Origin: Callipepla californica brunnescens
Lineage: Eukaryota > Chordata > Aves > Galliformes > Odontophoridae
DNA length: 64,000 nucleotides
Assembly: GCA_023055505.1 (NCBI GenBank)
Contig: JALIRH010000004.1
Span: 39,871,502 to 39,935,501, forward strand
Reading direction: 5' to 3'
The notes under the pieces are model-generated. The model did no database searches. It was not told the DNA's origin and saw nothing but the letters and a program-made list of their open reading frames with translations. Positions 50,438 to 62,594 of this stretch are shown piece by piece (position 1 is the first letter of the stretch; each line of letters opens with the position of its first letter). The translations under genes were made by a program, and so were the position numbers.

Positions 50438-51667
50438 AGGTTACTCCAAAAGTAACATCTCCTACTTATTTCCATGGAAATGACAACAGATAAAAAAAGA
50501 GCAGAATAACACCATTTGATGGAGCAAGTTCTCAGCGAGAAAACACTAATTTTCAGTGCAGTCACCAACACCACCTATTGTATTTCTGCCAGTGATGAAC
50601 AAAAGCCTGCCTGTTGCACTTGTAAAAACCTGCACCAGCAGAAGTTACCCACAGCTTCACAGCTGCTGTGATGGCATCATCACCCATGAGTCCATCTTTA
50701 ATAGCCAGATAGAAGTCAGAAAGTATCAAAGCAGGACCATACAGTGGGTGTGGTAGAAGAGTCCAGCCAGGATTGGCGATATGCTCCAGTCTTCAAATTG
50801 GTGTTGTGTTACTTTGCTGCAAGAGGAAGGTTGTCTTTTTCTCTGGCCCGACTCTGAAAGTTTGAGCCTCCTGCTTAGTCAGCATCGTGATGCAGCAGAC
50901 AGAGCTGATGGCTAGTCTGGGTTCCAGAAAATTCAGAAAGATCATCCTTTCCTGTCCCTTCTATCACTTCACCCACTGAGGGCTGTACTTTTTTGATGGG
51001 TATTTCTTGTCACCTCTGTATGGACTGCCATTTTGACTCCGTCTCATAGTAGCGACATGGCATCTCATCACTACAGATAACACAATTCAGGAAACAGTCA
51101 CCTGCAGCCTCATACTGGCTCCATGAGTCCTGACCAACTTGCATACGGTGTTCTTTCTGTTCCTGTGTGAGCACTTGTGGACCTAACACAAACTCTGTGA
51201 TACTCCAACACTGCCACCACTGTTTCCAACACGCTGAAGCTGATGTTCAGCTCCATACAGTCCTCCCTGGATGTAATCCACAAATTTATGCATATAAGAC
51301 ACTCTTCTATACACAGCAGTCAAGAGGATGGCTTGTCTTTCACATTAAATTTGCCACTGCTGAAATGGACCACTCAGCTCCTCGCTGCTAACATCTGCTG
51401 TTGGTCTCTGTAAATGTTTAGCAAGTGCCGATGAATGTCAGTGGGTGCAATTTTTTCCACATTCAAGGACGCACCTTTGCTTCATCCACATTTCCGTGTC
51501 AGATACCATTTTGTAACTGACTGCCCCTCTGCTGCCACCTCTCCTGTAGTAATAAATTGTGATGGGATACTGTTGGGAAGGTGCAACCTCTACTGCCATA
51601 CCACTACCACCTCCCCTGACATCGTGGGCCAACAAAATAGGAAGCGTTACTTTCAGATCAGCTCTAG
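50438..51667 (-). mobile_element. mariner (GalluHop-like) DNA transposon, inactive
   Basis: The element is about 1.23 kb. Terminal inverted repeats are recognisable. The left end has AGGTTACTCCAAAAGTAACATC and the right end, reversed, gives TAGAGCTGATCTGAAAGTAACGC. The minus strand carries remnants of a mariner transposase. Near the right end are YYYRRGGSRGAVSYKMVSD and then a disrupted helix-turn-helix region with IAPTDIHRHLLN. A degraded DE..CRYYE motif lies near 51050. Frameshifts and stops break the frame throughout, so it cannot make transposase. Length matches full-length mariner elements known from the chicken genome. Confidence 0.85.
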
Positions 51668-54414
51668 TATCTTACAGCTGTAATTTCCAGGAGATATGTT
51701 CAGTCTGACTGTATTTTGTGATCTAAATGCCTCGAAAGTCTTATGCACTGAGTAGAACCTCTGATGAATCCCTTTTTCATAGGCAACGCATATCTCTCGA
51801 TTTAAAACCAGCCTCTCCAATACACAATGCGCAGTCTGAGGAGTGCTTAGGTTTTTGATTTTCTGAATATCCAGTGCTACAAGATTATATTACTGAAATG
51901 AAAAACAATACAGAATATGCATTCAAAAATTAAGAGACTGGTCAGAAAAATAAAATCAAGGTGAAAAAAACCTTAAGTTTCACTGAAAAGGCTCAATAAA
52001 ATGCAAGAAATAAATGCAAGGGTTTAAATAGTGAAACGTTTGAAGTTTAATAATTTGTACAATCTGTATTGTCAACACTATAAAATGTTTTACCTCAAGA
52101 GTATTCTCTTGTATAAAAATACGTTCGAATTGCATTGCTGTACAATCAGATGATGACAGAATGAAAAATGAAATGAACACTGAAATGCCAATGCTTCTTT
52201 TGTCAAAAAGGAAGAAAACATGCAGATTTATACTGTTACAGTATATTCCCATTACCGGATGACCTAGATCAGAAGAAACAATGTCGTAAAGTTACCGCAA
52301 TTGAAAATGATTAATTGCTACTTACTTGCACTGATTCATTACCACCTCTTCGAAAGGCATTCAGGGGGTGACACTGCAAGCACAGAAGTCATTCCTGTGC
52401 AAAATGCTCAGCTTTGAGCTCTTACTGAAGCATTTAGTAGCATTACCGAAGAAAAATATGACCTGCAGAATTATTTTTACATGATAGACTATTTCATATA
52501 TGCAGGTATTTGTCCTCTCAGAAGGATTTCCTTCTGCTTACAATACGTTGCAGAAACAAAATAATCAGGTCTTCAAAACATACTGCAACTAAGAAGATTC
52601 TGGTGACTGAAAGCCAACTTTGTAACACCACCTTCCACCCACATAAGAATCTGTTTGCATATGGATTTTTGTTTTATTAAAAAATAATAGAAGCAGACTG
52701 TAATAGTCATTCCAGCACAGGGGATCTCTCTCACAAATCATTTACCCTCCAGACAAATTCTTTGGTGTCCAGGAACAGCTAGTTAATGCTTACTCATCTC
52801 AGTATTACACTATTTTCCTTCATATGCTTCTTTTGTCCTGTAATACAGTTTATCAGTAAAGTTTCCACTAATGGTAATAATTAAAAAATAAAAATAAAGA
52901 AAGACAGAGAAGATTGCCTCCTGATCACCCTTAGAGATTCAAGTCAGATGAAAAGCACCTTTCAGAAGAGATCTGTACTGCAGATATGCCACGGACAATA
53001 ACAGGACTGCTAAAAAGTAATGTTCCAATTAGTCACCCAAGCTATTAAGCTTCTGAAATTCAAAACAAGTAGTTTTCTATTCAAAGTAGTCTTCACTTTT
53101 CATCCTTCAGTCTTTGCAAGTACAAGGAATAAAGGTTTATTCCTGCACAGCTAGTGTCTAGCCTTTTAATTTCCCAGAAATGGTGCACGATGAGTGGCTT
53201 CATAAAGCTCTGCAGAGACCCTGTTCCCCTATTAAACCATCAATAGTGTCAGAATCAACTTCCATTTAAGGTTTTTGTTTTTCATATCCTCAACTATTCC
53301 CAGCCCATATTAAATAGCTCCAAATGCTCACTGCCAAATAACCGATAATGCACAAATAAAAAATAGCTTTTTAGAGCAGTAACTTTACAACCTTAAATTA
53401 AAGCAGATTATTAATTTTTTTATGAGAATTTTAAACCATGATGTTATAAAATGATTTGGGTTTACTTAGGATTCCTCATTCGTACAAAGAACTTTTTGCT
53501 ACAACAATATGTAACCGCTGTTTTTTTGAAGAACAGTTACCTTTAGCACTGTGATTAGTGTAACAGAACACAAGAGTGTTTTTACATATAACAAGCAGCT
53601 CAAATAAATTTAAGACACTTTCTGTTGAATCATCATCGGATGATGCTCGTTTCAATAACTTGTTTAAACTTTTAACCACATAAAGGATAATGCACATTAC
53701 ATTTTATTCACACTATAAAAAAGCACAATGTACAGGCCATATTCTTTAAAGTGCAACACAACAGAACATTTCTGCAACATTCAGTTTCTTCAAAGACCCA
53801 CAAAAGTAGGTATTTAATATTGAGAAATAAGTCCTGTTCACAGGTGTATCAACACTGAATCTAAATTCTGAATAGTTATCAAGATTGCTCCTTAAGTGCC
53901 ACACTAAAAGCAATGTTTATGACCACTAAATGGTATTATCATTTCTGCTTCCACATTACACAGCCTTCTTACCTCAAATTCAAAATGAAAGCTGTTATCT
54001 TTTAGTCAGTGAAGAGCATCTGCAGAGCCCTTTATTGAAGACAGTTTTTTGACTATGCTCAAAAACCATCCTTAAAGTAAAGTTAGTTTTATCACACAGG
54101 CTACTGCTTCTGATGTTGTAACTACCAAGAAAAATATGGTAAATGGAATAGAGCAAGCATGTCTCTGAGTTGGCAGCGCATGCTTCTTTATGTTTGGCAC
54201 TATCTACCAAATGTATTGGTAACACACAGCATAAGCAAGTACCAATTTGCTTTCCACTTCATAAATATTTTTTGGTTGGATGTTTTGCTAACAATAGGCA
54301 AAAACCCTGCTTGTTCCTGAGATGAGCAAAACAAATTGAGCTTCATCTAAGGCTGCCAACGGGAAAATCTTCTGCATTTCTAGCCTTACTAGCTGGCTGC
54401 TGAGCCTGATGAAC
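51668..54414 (-). other. ATG2B: ATG2B 3' UTR and downstream DNA
   Basis: AT-rich sequence downstream of the ATG2B stop on the minus strand. Several TTTATT sites (minus-strand AATAAA) occur, for example at 54031-54036 and 53703-53708. The poly(A) site cannot be chosen, and the UTR may extend past the first of these. No other gene is seen. Confidence 0.4.
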
Positions 54415-54645
54415 TCAGTCTTCCCCAAGGCGCCATTTCTGAGACTCTTCTTGACGCACATCTGGCCTGATCTGGTTTCTCATTCCACCCAGAACATTTG
54501 AGGTTGCCTCTGTTGCGACAATGAAAGGTTTCACCACAGTTGGTGGAATCTGGCGCAGGACTCCTCCTACTGCTCCAGTTACCCCTCTGTTTTCATGCTC
54601 ACGAGCAGCAGTCTCATAGATGGTTTGGGCTGTGTCCGTAATCCC
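54415..54645 (-). CDS. ATG2B: ATG2B last coding exon
   Basis: It encodes the final 76 residues, from GITDTAQTIYETAAREHE to QKWRLGED and TGA (reverse complement at 54415-54417). The acceptor AG is at 54646-54647 and the exon starts in phase 0. The helical GITDTAQ and VTGAVGGVLRQIPP segments are highly conserved with human ATG2B. Confidence 0.95.
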   Translation of the reverse strand, partial: GITDTAQTIYETAAREHENRGVTGAVGGVLRQIPPTVVKPFIVATEATSNVLGGMRNQIRPDVRQEESQKWRLGED

Positions 54646-57600
54646 CTTCGAAAAATTAACAGAAATTAGTTAATCCAAAAACAACAAAGTGAATTCTCCT
54701 AAATGAAAGGGCAACTTTAACTGCTGAGTACATTTTTTTTTGTATTGTAACTGTAACACAACTACATTTAGATAAATCTGGTATAACTCTTCTATTGAGG
54801 CTTAAAATAACACTATCTTAACAAGCTTACAGATTAAAATAAATTAACTTCTGGTGACCTTTCTTGTGAATAAAGGAAGAAGTTCTGGGCCACTCATTGC
54901 TCTACAAAAGTGACAATTCACTGAAAAATCCCCACCCGAGACCTAATATCCTAGACATGACATTAGGAACGATTAGAAGTAAAATAAAAGTACAACTGAA
55001 AATAAATAAATAAATAAATAAAAACTCAGCATTCTAACTTTTAATATGTTTTCAAGGTAAAGAGACAGAGCTTTTATTTGTCTGCACACAGCATTACACT
55101 AACAACCTCAAAATTAGTGGTAAATGTCACATTAAAAGAGAAAAAAAAAAGCCTTATATGCCTCTAAACAGCAAAGTCTCAAAACTAAAGGCACTGAAGC
55201 AGGTACTCAGGCTTCTCTGTCTACCATCTTCATTTATTTCGATTTTTTCCATTCAAGGCTTCTGTTGGTTTAGAACTACTGATGAACACAGTCTTGCTCA
55301 AAACTCTGCCAACTGTTCAGTTTAACTAACATCTAATGTTTTATCTGCTTTGTCTTCACTGATATTTCTTTAATTTTATTAAGGACAATTACATTTGCAC
55401 TCACCTCTTTTACAACACTGTAAGCTTTGGCAACGCCCTCCCGCAGATCTACTGGCTGATGTGCCAAACGATGGCGAGGGAATCGTTTGATCTTTTTTGT
55501 TTCAATAAAAGCTGGCCCTGGTGATACCATGTCATATGCTGTTTCTGCAGCCACCTGATGATCAGGAACAGAAGCAAAATAAATAAGAATTCTTATTTCA
55601 GCAACAGATCCCATTTAAACTACTTGTAGGGAGACAAAATTAAAATAAAACTACTTGTAATACCACAAATAATAGTCATTTACATCAAAGCTTTGTACTA
55701 AAATAATTTCTACAATGGGTGCAGCTTTAACTATATATTAAATTCAAAAATGAAACAACAATTACTGAAGGTAGTTCCCTTCCTACTCTCCCAACTGTTG
55801 TTCCTTTAAAAGCATCTTCTAAACCATGGAAAACGTCCAAGATGAAACTAAACTAAAACATTTGAACAGTGATATGTTTTCTTATATGCACACAAGCAGA
55901 CACATAATTTCATTCATGAATATCAGTTTTTGGCTAAGAGTGTTCACACATGGGGATGTATACAATCTTTGCAAAATTAGGTGGTAAAAATGTATTATCA
56001 CTGTGTATTTAACATTAAATCTGTTACCACTTTAAACCATGAGTAGTTACTGCCCATTACATTTTCTTCCTCTCCAAATGAATAAGCAGAGAAAACATTT
56101 TTGAAGTTTTCAGGATCTATTACTAGAGAAAACACATGTGCAAGACCTTTCTTAATAACAGAGACATTTTTAGTGCAGCTGAGCATTTTACTGGTTAATT
56201 TATGCAATGTAATACAAGGAATTCTAAGAAAAATGTAACAGTCTGGGTGCTGGGCAATATGTTAATACAACTTTCTAGATGTTGCATTTGATGTAACCAT
56301 TCTTACCTAGCAGACTGTCACAACCTTTGCCTAATCTCAGCTTTCCTATTTGTACAGCATTGATTTATTCTTACACATTCTCCCAAGCTTAAACATAGCA
56401 TTAAGATATTAGCTTAACACAAAGCACTTAGTAGTAACACTTCTCACTTATGCCTAACTTTAGTTGCAATACACTATACCTGTATTGTCTGAACCATTCT
56501 GTTTGTTAGCTCCAGGGCTGCCATTGCAGTTGAAGTACCAAAAGATGCTGCTCCCCTTTGAAAGCCTCTTACAATCCGGCCGTCCTTTCGGTACTGCTCA
56601 ATTGGTAACCACACTAAGTCTTTCAGACCTTGAACTGAAATGAAGAAAGAACACCACTTAGTCAGTTCACTTGAATAAGTTCACAGTATGCCTTGAGAGG
56701 AAGTAGGAACAAGAGTTACTGCTGTTTTGTTATGTTATATTAGGAAGAAAAAAAAAAAAAAAGCAAATCAAAGCAAAGAATAATAATTAAAAAAAAAACA
56801 AAAAAACAGTGCCTGAATAGAAATTAAAATTAGCTTACCTAACTGCACTAATGAATGCATAGGTCCTACTCCTCCCAAAATTCCTGGCAGCTGGTTTTTC
56901 TTGATATCATTAAGCCATTCACTGATGGCATAGGAAAACAATTTATCGACACCTAATAAACTGAAGTAAATAAAATAATTAATATTATTTTAAAAAATCT
57001 TAATCAAATAAATGTATTATTAATTGAAGTACGCAAAGATGTCATTTAAACAAGAGGGAAGCTAATTTCAAGCATCGTCTTACGTTGTTTTTTATTTTCA
57101 CGAAATAAAAGTTCAAAACTGTATAATCACATCGAGTTCAGCAGGAAGCAAATATACAAATAAAATTAAATACACAAATAAAATTGAAGTACATGTCCCC
57201 TGAAAACAAAAGTTGTTATTTAACAGTCCATTTATAAATATTTCTCAAGTTTTTGTGTAATTCAAAAAGCAATTGATGAGAAATTGTTTCAGGCCTAATC
57301 AAAATTCAATACTAATTACAGACATTGAATTTTAGAAATGCATGTTTTTCAGAGAATTTGCTTTATGCTTGCTATCCTCAGTTATTCACTGAGTAAACAC
57401 ATCAAATTTGGAGTACTGACGTTAGCTATAATTTAATTAACTTACCCATGTCTGTAACAAAGTCTCTTCAACTTTAATTCTGAGCAGTTCAACTGTGCAA
57501 GCCCAATAAGAATCCCAGCTAGCGTCCCCTGTAAGTGAAATCGTTTGTTACCATAAGAATTCACCCATCAGCACTACCTGTACGTGAGAGACAATTTCAA

Positions 57601-60600
57601 CATCTTAATTCTTTCTGAAGGTATTCCTGCATAAATTGATTCACCCATCAAAACCCAAATGCAACTAGTTACAGTGCTATGAACTGCATGTTCAGTTGAT
57701 TTGCAAGTTAAATGAAAAAAGTTTTGCAGTAAGTTAAAAAGTGGCTAAATAAGCTACCCTAAGGAAAATATGATGTGGGCTCCTTCAGAAATGCTGAGAC
57801 ACGACTAATAATGGAAACATAGCTCTGTCATTACGATGTTCCAGATATCACAAAGCTGCTATTACATGTTACAACTTCTTTGGCAGCATTGCCAATATAA
57901 CTAATTAAAACAGTCTGAAAACTAATACATATTTAAAAAAAACAAATATGAGCAACTTTATTTTAAATTCATACCAGGTCCTGACATTGCCAATGAAGCC
58001 CATGCATGCTATACTGCAAAGAATAGAAACCAGATCTAAAATTTACTGGCATTAAAGAGAAATAAAATGCATTATGCAATTCTGGTATCACTTTTTGAGG
58101 GCCACCACAGTCGTGTAGATTTCTAGCCAGTAGCTGAGCTTATAAATATGTCTTTCAAGTCTCCTTCTGCATTAATCATACCTGGAAGAGCTACCTCTCA
58201 GTTTTAAGATTAAGACTAAAATGAGATCAAGATTAAGCTTTACTGAAACTGAAAGAAAGAAGAGCTTTATGATTCTCAGGATTGCATCAATAGTGAGTGT
58301 GGGATTAAAAAAACAACAACAAAAAAAAACAGTTCAAATCTTATGAGAAAATAAAACAAAACCTTTTTGTTCTAGAGAATCAACATCATGCACAAACCTG
58401 ATCCATTGATACATGTTTGCCATGGTAATCAAGCCGTATTGGAACTTCTGATGTAAAACGAAATTCCCTACAGTATACAAAGGAAATTTTAGAGTTAGGA
58501 ACATAAATAAGAAATGAGATTATATTTTCAAAGAAGAAACCCATGGTTTCCTGTTCTCCTGGAATAGGATGCCATACTTCTTTCTGTAAACCACAAGTTC
58601 TCTAGACACCATGCTAGTTCTTAATTCAGCATTTCTTCGTTCATTAACATCTTGACAAAATTAGTATTTACAATACTTCTAAAAATCTTGCAGAAGCACT
58701 ACTAATCCTAAACATGAACATCTTCCCTCAATTTTCACACTAAGAATTTCAATGAAAAGGAAAACATACTGCAAATGATGAAAAAATTAAAAATTCTTTT
58801 GTTGATATGTGTGATAAAATAGAACCACAGCCATTCTCTCATAATTTGGCTCTGCCCTGCTTATTAAAACACCTTCACTTACAGTCTGAATACACAATGA
58901 AAAAAAAAGCTTCTGCATAACAAGGTGCAATTTTTGTAATCAATTCTCCATCAGGAATACACTCAGAGCTCCTCTTGTAGTATTTCAATCTCACCACTCT
59001 CCCAGTATTCCTTTTCTTTAAGTACTCTTATCTCTATTTATATTACAACTAATTTACATTGTCAGACAGTACAAAGACTGCTCTTCTAATACATCTGCAA
59101 AATATATTACTGGCTTTGTCCATGGTACAGCTTTAACTCATTTGCTTTTCATGTGCATAGTAGTCCACAAAAGTTAGTACTAATTTTACTAGTTACTTTC
59201 CAATTATGGACACAAATACATTTGATTTCTCTTATCAGTGAATTAACATCCACCACCACAAGTGCACTTAACATTTCTAAGTTTATCAACACGCTTCCTT
59301 AAAGTAATCAGTAAAACAGTTAAAAAATTTCCAGAGGCTAAAATTTACCTGAAAAATACTGGCTGATCGCTGTATGACGTCACTTCTGGTGAGAAACGAT
59401 GATCATCCCCGTTAATGACATCCATAGAATCAATGCTACCATTTTCACTTGTTTGTTTGTGTGATGAGAAAGAAATGACTGGACTTGGGTCCTTAAGGCC
59501 ACTGGCATACCTGGGCAAACTGCATGTAACTTCAGCACCAGGAGACTTTTTAACTAAGATGATAAAAAAAATTACACACAGTAAATGCACTCATATTTTT
59601 CCACAGTGATTACAAAAATTACTGTATTTCTACAACTTCCTTAATCTTTGTAAATACTAATATAACATATACACATTAATTAGTAGTTACTACTAATTTC
59701 ATTACAATCATACTTACAGAAGTTACCAGCGGGACATTAGTTACATTCCCTTAGATAATAACTTAACTATCATCAGAAATCATTATAAGAAGCTGAAGTT
59801 GAGGTTTATGCATCAGTAAAAAATAATCCATCCAAACTGAGTAAGAACACTGTGTGGTACTTCAATACTTTGGCATTTCAGAACGATGTCTCAACTGAAA
59901 TAAGTAAATCATAGCTACTAACAAACTCACAGATGCAGTTAACAGGGAAAATGTGTATTTCAATATATAAGTTTTTTTGCATCAGATGTTTAGTTGAAGT
60001 ATTGACTTAACTTTAATTATGTACATATTACACTATATTACTTGACCTCTCTTTCTTCCCCAGGAGTTACACAACCTCAAGCTGTTAGACAGACTTATTA
60101 ATTTATGCATGAATTGTGAAATAATATATTTGCTTTATATAACAATAACTCTCAATTATTATGTATACATTACTCAAATTTTTCAGAAGTTCTTATTAAA
60201 TCTGCTCTAATTTTAGTGAAGTATTTTATAGAGCAGTACTCAAGAATGCTGAAATTCTCATTGGTATTTACAAAACACAAACGCAAACATACCCAAAGTT
60301 CATCTTCTCTAAAACAGTTTAGTACTAACATTGAGCTTTGGTCAGTATCATACCTTATTTTTTATGTAACCTGCATGTATATTTATAGATATGTACACAC
60401 ATTAAAACAGAAAGAACCATTCAAGTCAGATATTTTGAAGTTTTACCTTCAGGATCTGGAGTAACTAAGAGTTCTACTTCTGCAGAGAGGCTTGTGAAAA
60501 AGTCCTTCAGGAAAAACAAGGCATCCTGGTGTCAACAAAAAAAAAAAACCCTTTAACTCTCTTAAAACAACAATAAAAAACACAACAATTACAGGCATTT

Positions 60601-62594
60601 TGTCTATAAATATGAAACAAACCTCTCTCATGCGGAGCCTGTTCCAGAACCAAAGTGTTTTAATGGCTATAAACTACTCTGACTTTCAAAAAGAAGTGTA
60701 TTCAAATTGACTTTATATTCATTTCTACTAATGCAGCCAATGTCAGACATATCACTATGGATCAGATCTCACCACTTGTTCAATAGAAGGCATTAATGCC
60801 TCTATTATTGTTTAATGCCTTGTTTACGTCTTCACGTTATTACATTCAGTTTACTTTTTTAAAAGATGCATCACATTGTTGCCTTGTTCATTCCATAATA
60901 GATGACATCTGGGCTTTTTTTTTCTTCTGGTTCTTTTTTGCAGATTTTTTTTTTGTGCGAGTTTGATTGTTTTGTTTCTCTGTTTCTAACTTACCAGTAG
61001 AGAACTTAAATAATAACAAAAATTTCTAATGTGATTGCATGCAACTCTCTACTTCAAGGAAAGCTGACATTTATTTTACCGAAGTCATAAAGGCAAGTTT
61101 GATCATGTTACAAAAGATAAATATCAACACTATTAAGAGAAAACACATTTCCTCACTGGACAGCAATACTTCCATACATTTTTCTATTCAAAATTACTAC
61201 AAATTATACAGTTGGACTGGACTACCTTAAAGGTTTTTTTAACAACCTTGAAGATTCTAAGATACAGACTCCATTTTTTTCTGTGAGTAAAAGGAAAATC
61301 TGCTCTTTAACTTGTACTTAGCCAACGTAGGAATTCCCCACCTAATTGTGCTCTTGGAGAAACATCTCTTTGCAGATATTCAATTGAACAAGAAATTCCT
61401 CAACAAAAATTAATAAATACACTTGAAATTTGACTGCCCAGAGATACATATCTTCCTGACTGGTACAGAAAAAAGAAACATATTTGTGGAGAATACAAAA
61501 AATACTTTGCACAAAGGCTTGCTAATGAATACAAAAGCACTTCTCCTGTTTCTGTTCCTCACGCCACAGCAGTTAGTAACGATACTAAAGGATTCACAGC
61601 ATATCAGCAGTTTTCAAGTGTCAGTAAGTGTTAACTAAAATGCCATGAATGTCTTTTGGTTTAATGATTAACATTCTTCCATTAAAACCACCAAAATAAT
61701 TTCATTAGCAAAGGAAGACAGCATTAGCACAACCAACCTGGTCAATATTGAGGCGAAGTGGCATTAATGAAACGCGTAAACAGCATTCCTGTGGGGATCT
61801 GCCAGACTCCGGGCGGACGTGCAATGCTTTAACTGTTAACTGAGAAATAATAAGGTAAATAAGAAGTAGTAACTTCCCAATCATTAAACCTCAGAAAACT
61901 AACTAGGATAAATATTTACTGGTACAGCTTTAAACTAATTTGACTTCGTGCGCCACTTACAAACCTAGTGTTGAGTAATTAATTCAAGTTCATTTTTCAA
62001 CAAAATTAATAAGAAACTATTCATAAATTATAAAACCGTTAAGACTAAAATATATCAACAGTACAACTCTGTGCATGTAATGAAGTCCAAGAATACACAC
62101 AAAAATAGATGCTTGCTCGGAATAAAAATCTGTAAGCTACTACCTGCACATGTATCTACTAGAAAAAGGAAGAAAAAAAAAAGCTAATCTGACGTCCTAA
62201 TATTTACGATGACTTTTTAGTAAGTTTGAATATTCACAAGGAGTCAAGAAAAATAACACCAATAATTTAAATGACTTCCCATTGCTCCATGATCTCATTC
62301 ACATTCATCCTTCTCCAAGATTAATAGCTCTACATAACTTCCACAAAGATCATTCAGCCTCTGCAGTTACAAATGAATTAACATTTTCTGTAACTGTACC
62401 ATGTTTGAATGCGCTTTTCTGGGCATCTCCTTACTGCAGTATAGATAGAGAAATTTATTCATCTGTGATGTAGCTAAGCGATCTCTAATCTCCAAATCTT
62501 GAACAATAAAGATCTGCCGTGACACTGGCTGTTCCAACAAACCAGAATCGACTTCTGCACCACTTTGGGGGTACACTTCATGCTGGAATTTCAC
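54415..62594 (-). CDS. ATG2B: autophagy-related 2B, C-terminal ten exons (partial)
   Basis: ATG2 proteins are rod-like lipid transfer proteins that bridge the ER and the growing autophagosome membrane and act with WIPI proteins and ATG9. The ten exons (62400-62594, 61738-61839, 60447-60525, 59349-59553, 58398-58467, 57446-57528, 56839-56960, 56480-56634, 55405-55554, 54415-54645) all have GT/AG boundaries. They join in one frame to give the C-terminal 463 residues. Human ATG2B has about 2078 residues, so this is roughly the last fifth. Near-identical segments include the DYHGKHVSMDQG region, GTLAGILIGLAQLNCSELKL, LPGILGGVGPMHSLVQ and GFQRGAASFGTSTAMAALEL. This part includes the conserved ATG2 C-terminal domain and the amphipathic region tied to membrane localisation. 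The remaining 5' exons lie beyond 64000. ATG2B rather than ATG2A is supported by the synteny with BDKRB1 and by the close C-terminal match. Confidence 0.95.
54646..55404 (-). other. ATG2B: ATG2B last intron with (AAAT)n repeat
   Basis: The intron contains an (AAAT)n run at 55000-55023 and short poly(T)/poly(A) tracts. There is no other feature. Confidence 0.7.
55000..55023 (+). repeat. (AAAT)n microsatellite
   Basis: About six AAAT units within the last ATG2B intron. Confidence 0.9.
55405..55554 (-). CDS. ATG2B: ATG2B exon, 50 codons
   Basis: The exon is 150 nt and phase 0 at both ends. It starts at VAAETAYDMVSPGP and ends at VAKAYSVVKE. The donor GAG|GTGAGT and acceptor CATCAG are clear. 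The stretch after AYDMVSPG differs from human, while KRFP..RLAHQPVDLREGVAKAYS is conserved. Confidence 0.95.
56480..56634 (-). CDS. ATG2B: ATG2B exon with conserved amphipathic region
   Basis: The exon is 155 nt. It completes the split valine codon and runs from QGLKDLVWLPIEQYRKDGR to ELTNRMVQTIQ. The acceptor is TTTCAG and the donor CAG|GTATAG. It is among the best conserved segments of the gene. The GFQRGAASFGTSTAMAALEL stretch is helical and amphipathic, consistent with membrane association. Confidence 0.95.
56839..56960 (-). CDS. ATG2B: ATG2B exon, LLGVDKLFSYAISEW segment
   Basis: The exon is 122 nt with acceptor ACTTCAG (AG at 56961-56962) and donor TTAG|GTAAGC. An internal TTATTAG six to eight bases into the exon also looks like an acceptor, but using it would break the frame with the preceding exon. 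The upstream AG gives the expected RHGLLGVDK junction. Confidence 0.94.
57446..57528 (-). CDS. ATG2B: ATG2B exon, GTLAGILIGLAQLNC segment
   Basis: The exon is 83 nt with acceptor CACTTACAG and donor CATGG|GTAAGT. It encodes 27 codons plus two bases of a glycine codon completed by the next exon. It is strongly conserved with human ATG2B. Confidence 0.95.
58398..58467 (-). CDS. ATG2B: ATG2B exon, FRFTSEVPIRLDYHGKH segment
   Basis: The exon is 70 nt with acceptor ATACTGTAG and donor CAG|GTTTGT. The first base completes an arginine codon split with the preceding exon. It leads into the conserved C-terminal domain (EVPIRLDYHGKHVSMDQ). Confidence 0.94.
59349..59553 (-). CDS. ATG2B: ATG2B exon with variable, low-complexity linker
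   Basis: The exon is 205 nt with acceptor ATCTTAG and donor CAG|GTAAAT. The ends (KKSPGAEVTCSLPR and DQPVFFR) match human well. The middle, rich in Ser, Asp and Asn, is poorly conserved and likely a disordered loop. Confidence 0.93.
60447..60525 (-). CDS. ATG2B: ATG2B exon, DALFFLKDFFTSLSAEVEL segment
   Basis: The exon is 79 nt with acceptor TTGACACCAG and donor GAAG|GTAAAA. It encodes 26 codons plus one base. It is conserved with human up to the TPDPE end. Confidence 0.94.
61206..61265 (+). mobile_element. CR1 3'-end remnant in ATG2B intron
   Basis: AGTTGGACTGGACTACCTTAAAGG followed by CAACCTTGAAGATTCTAAGAT resembles the last 60 bp of a sense CR1 (GGTTGGACTAGATGACCTTAAAGG-type end). It is short and decayed. 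Confidence 0.55.
61738..61839 (-). CDS. ATG2B: ATG2B exon, ECCLRVSLMPLRLNIDQ segment
   Basis: The exon is 102 nt, phase 0 at both ends, with acceptor TATTTCTCAG and donor CAG|GTTGGT. The 34 codons include a strongly conserved beta-strand-like stretch of the lipid-transfer groove region. Confidence 0.95.
62400..62594 (-). CDS. ATG2B: most 5' ATG2B exon in the window
   Basis: The exon is 195 nt (65 codons), from VKFQHEVYPQSGAEV to EMPRKAHSNM, with donor ATG|GTACAG. The acceptor is AG at 62595-62596, preceded by a T-rich tract. VSRQIFIVQDLEIRDRLATS and MNKFLYLYCSKEMPRKAHSN match human ATG2B almost exactly. Confidence 0.93.

Noticed and set aside
51167..51683. Open frames on the plus strand in 51.1-51.7 kb
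   Set aside because: They overlap the dead mariner, whose transposase remnant lies on the minus strand.
56953..56956. Acceptor TTATTAG inside the ATG2B exon at 56839-56960
   Set aside because: Starting the exon there breaks the reading frame with the preceding exon and removes the conserved LLG residues. The CTTCAG at 56961 keeps both.
59415..59609. Plus-strand frame opposite ATG2B
   Set aside because: It is an antisense shadow of an ATG2B exon with no family features.
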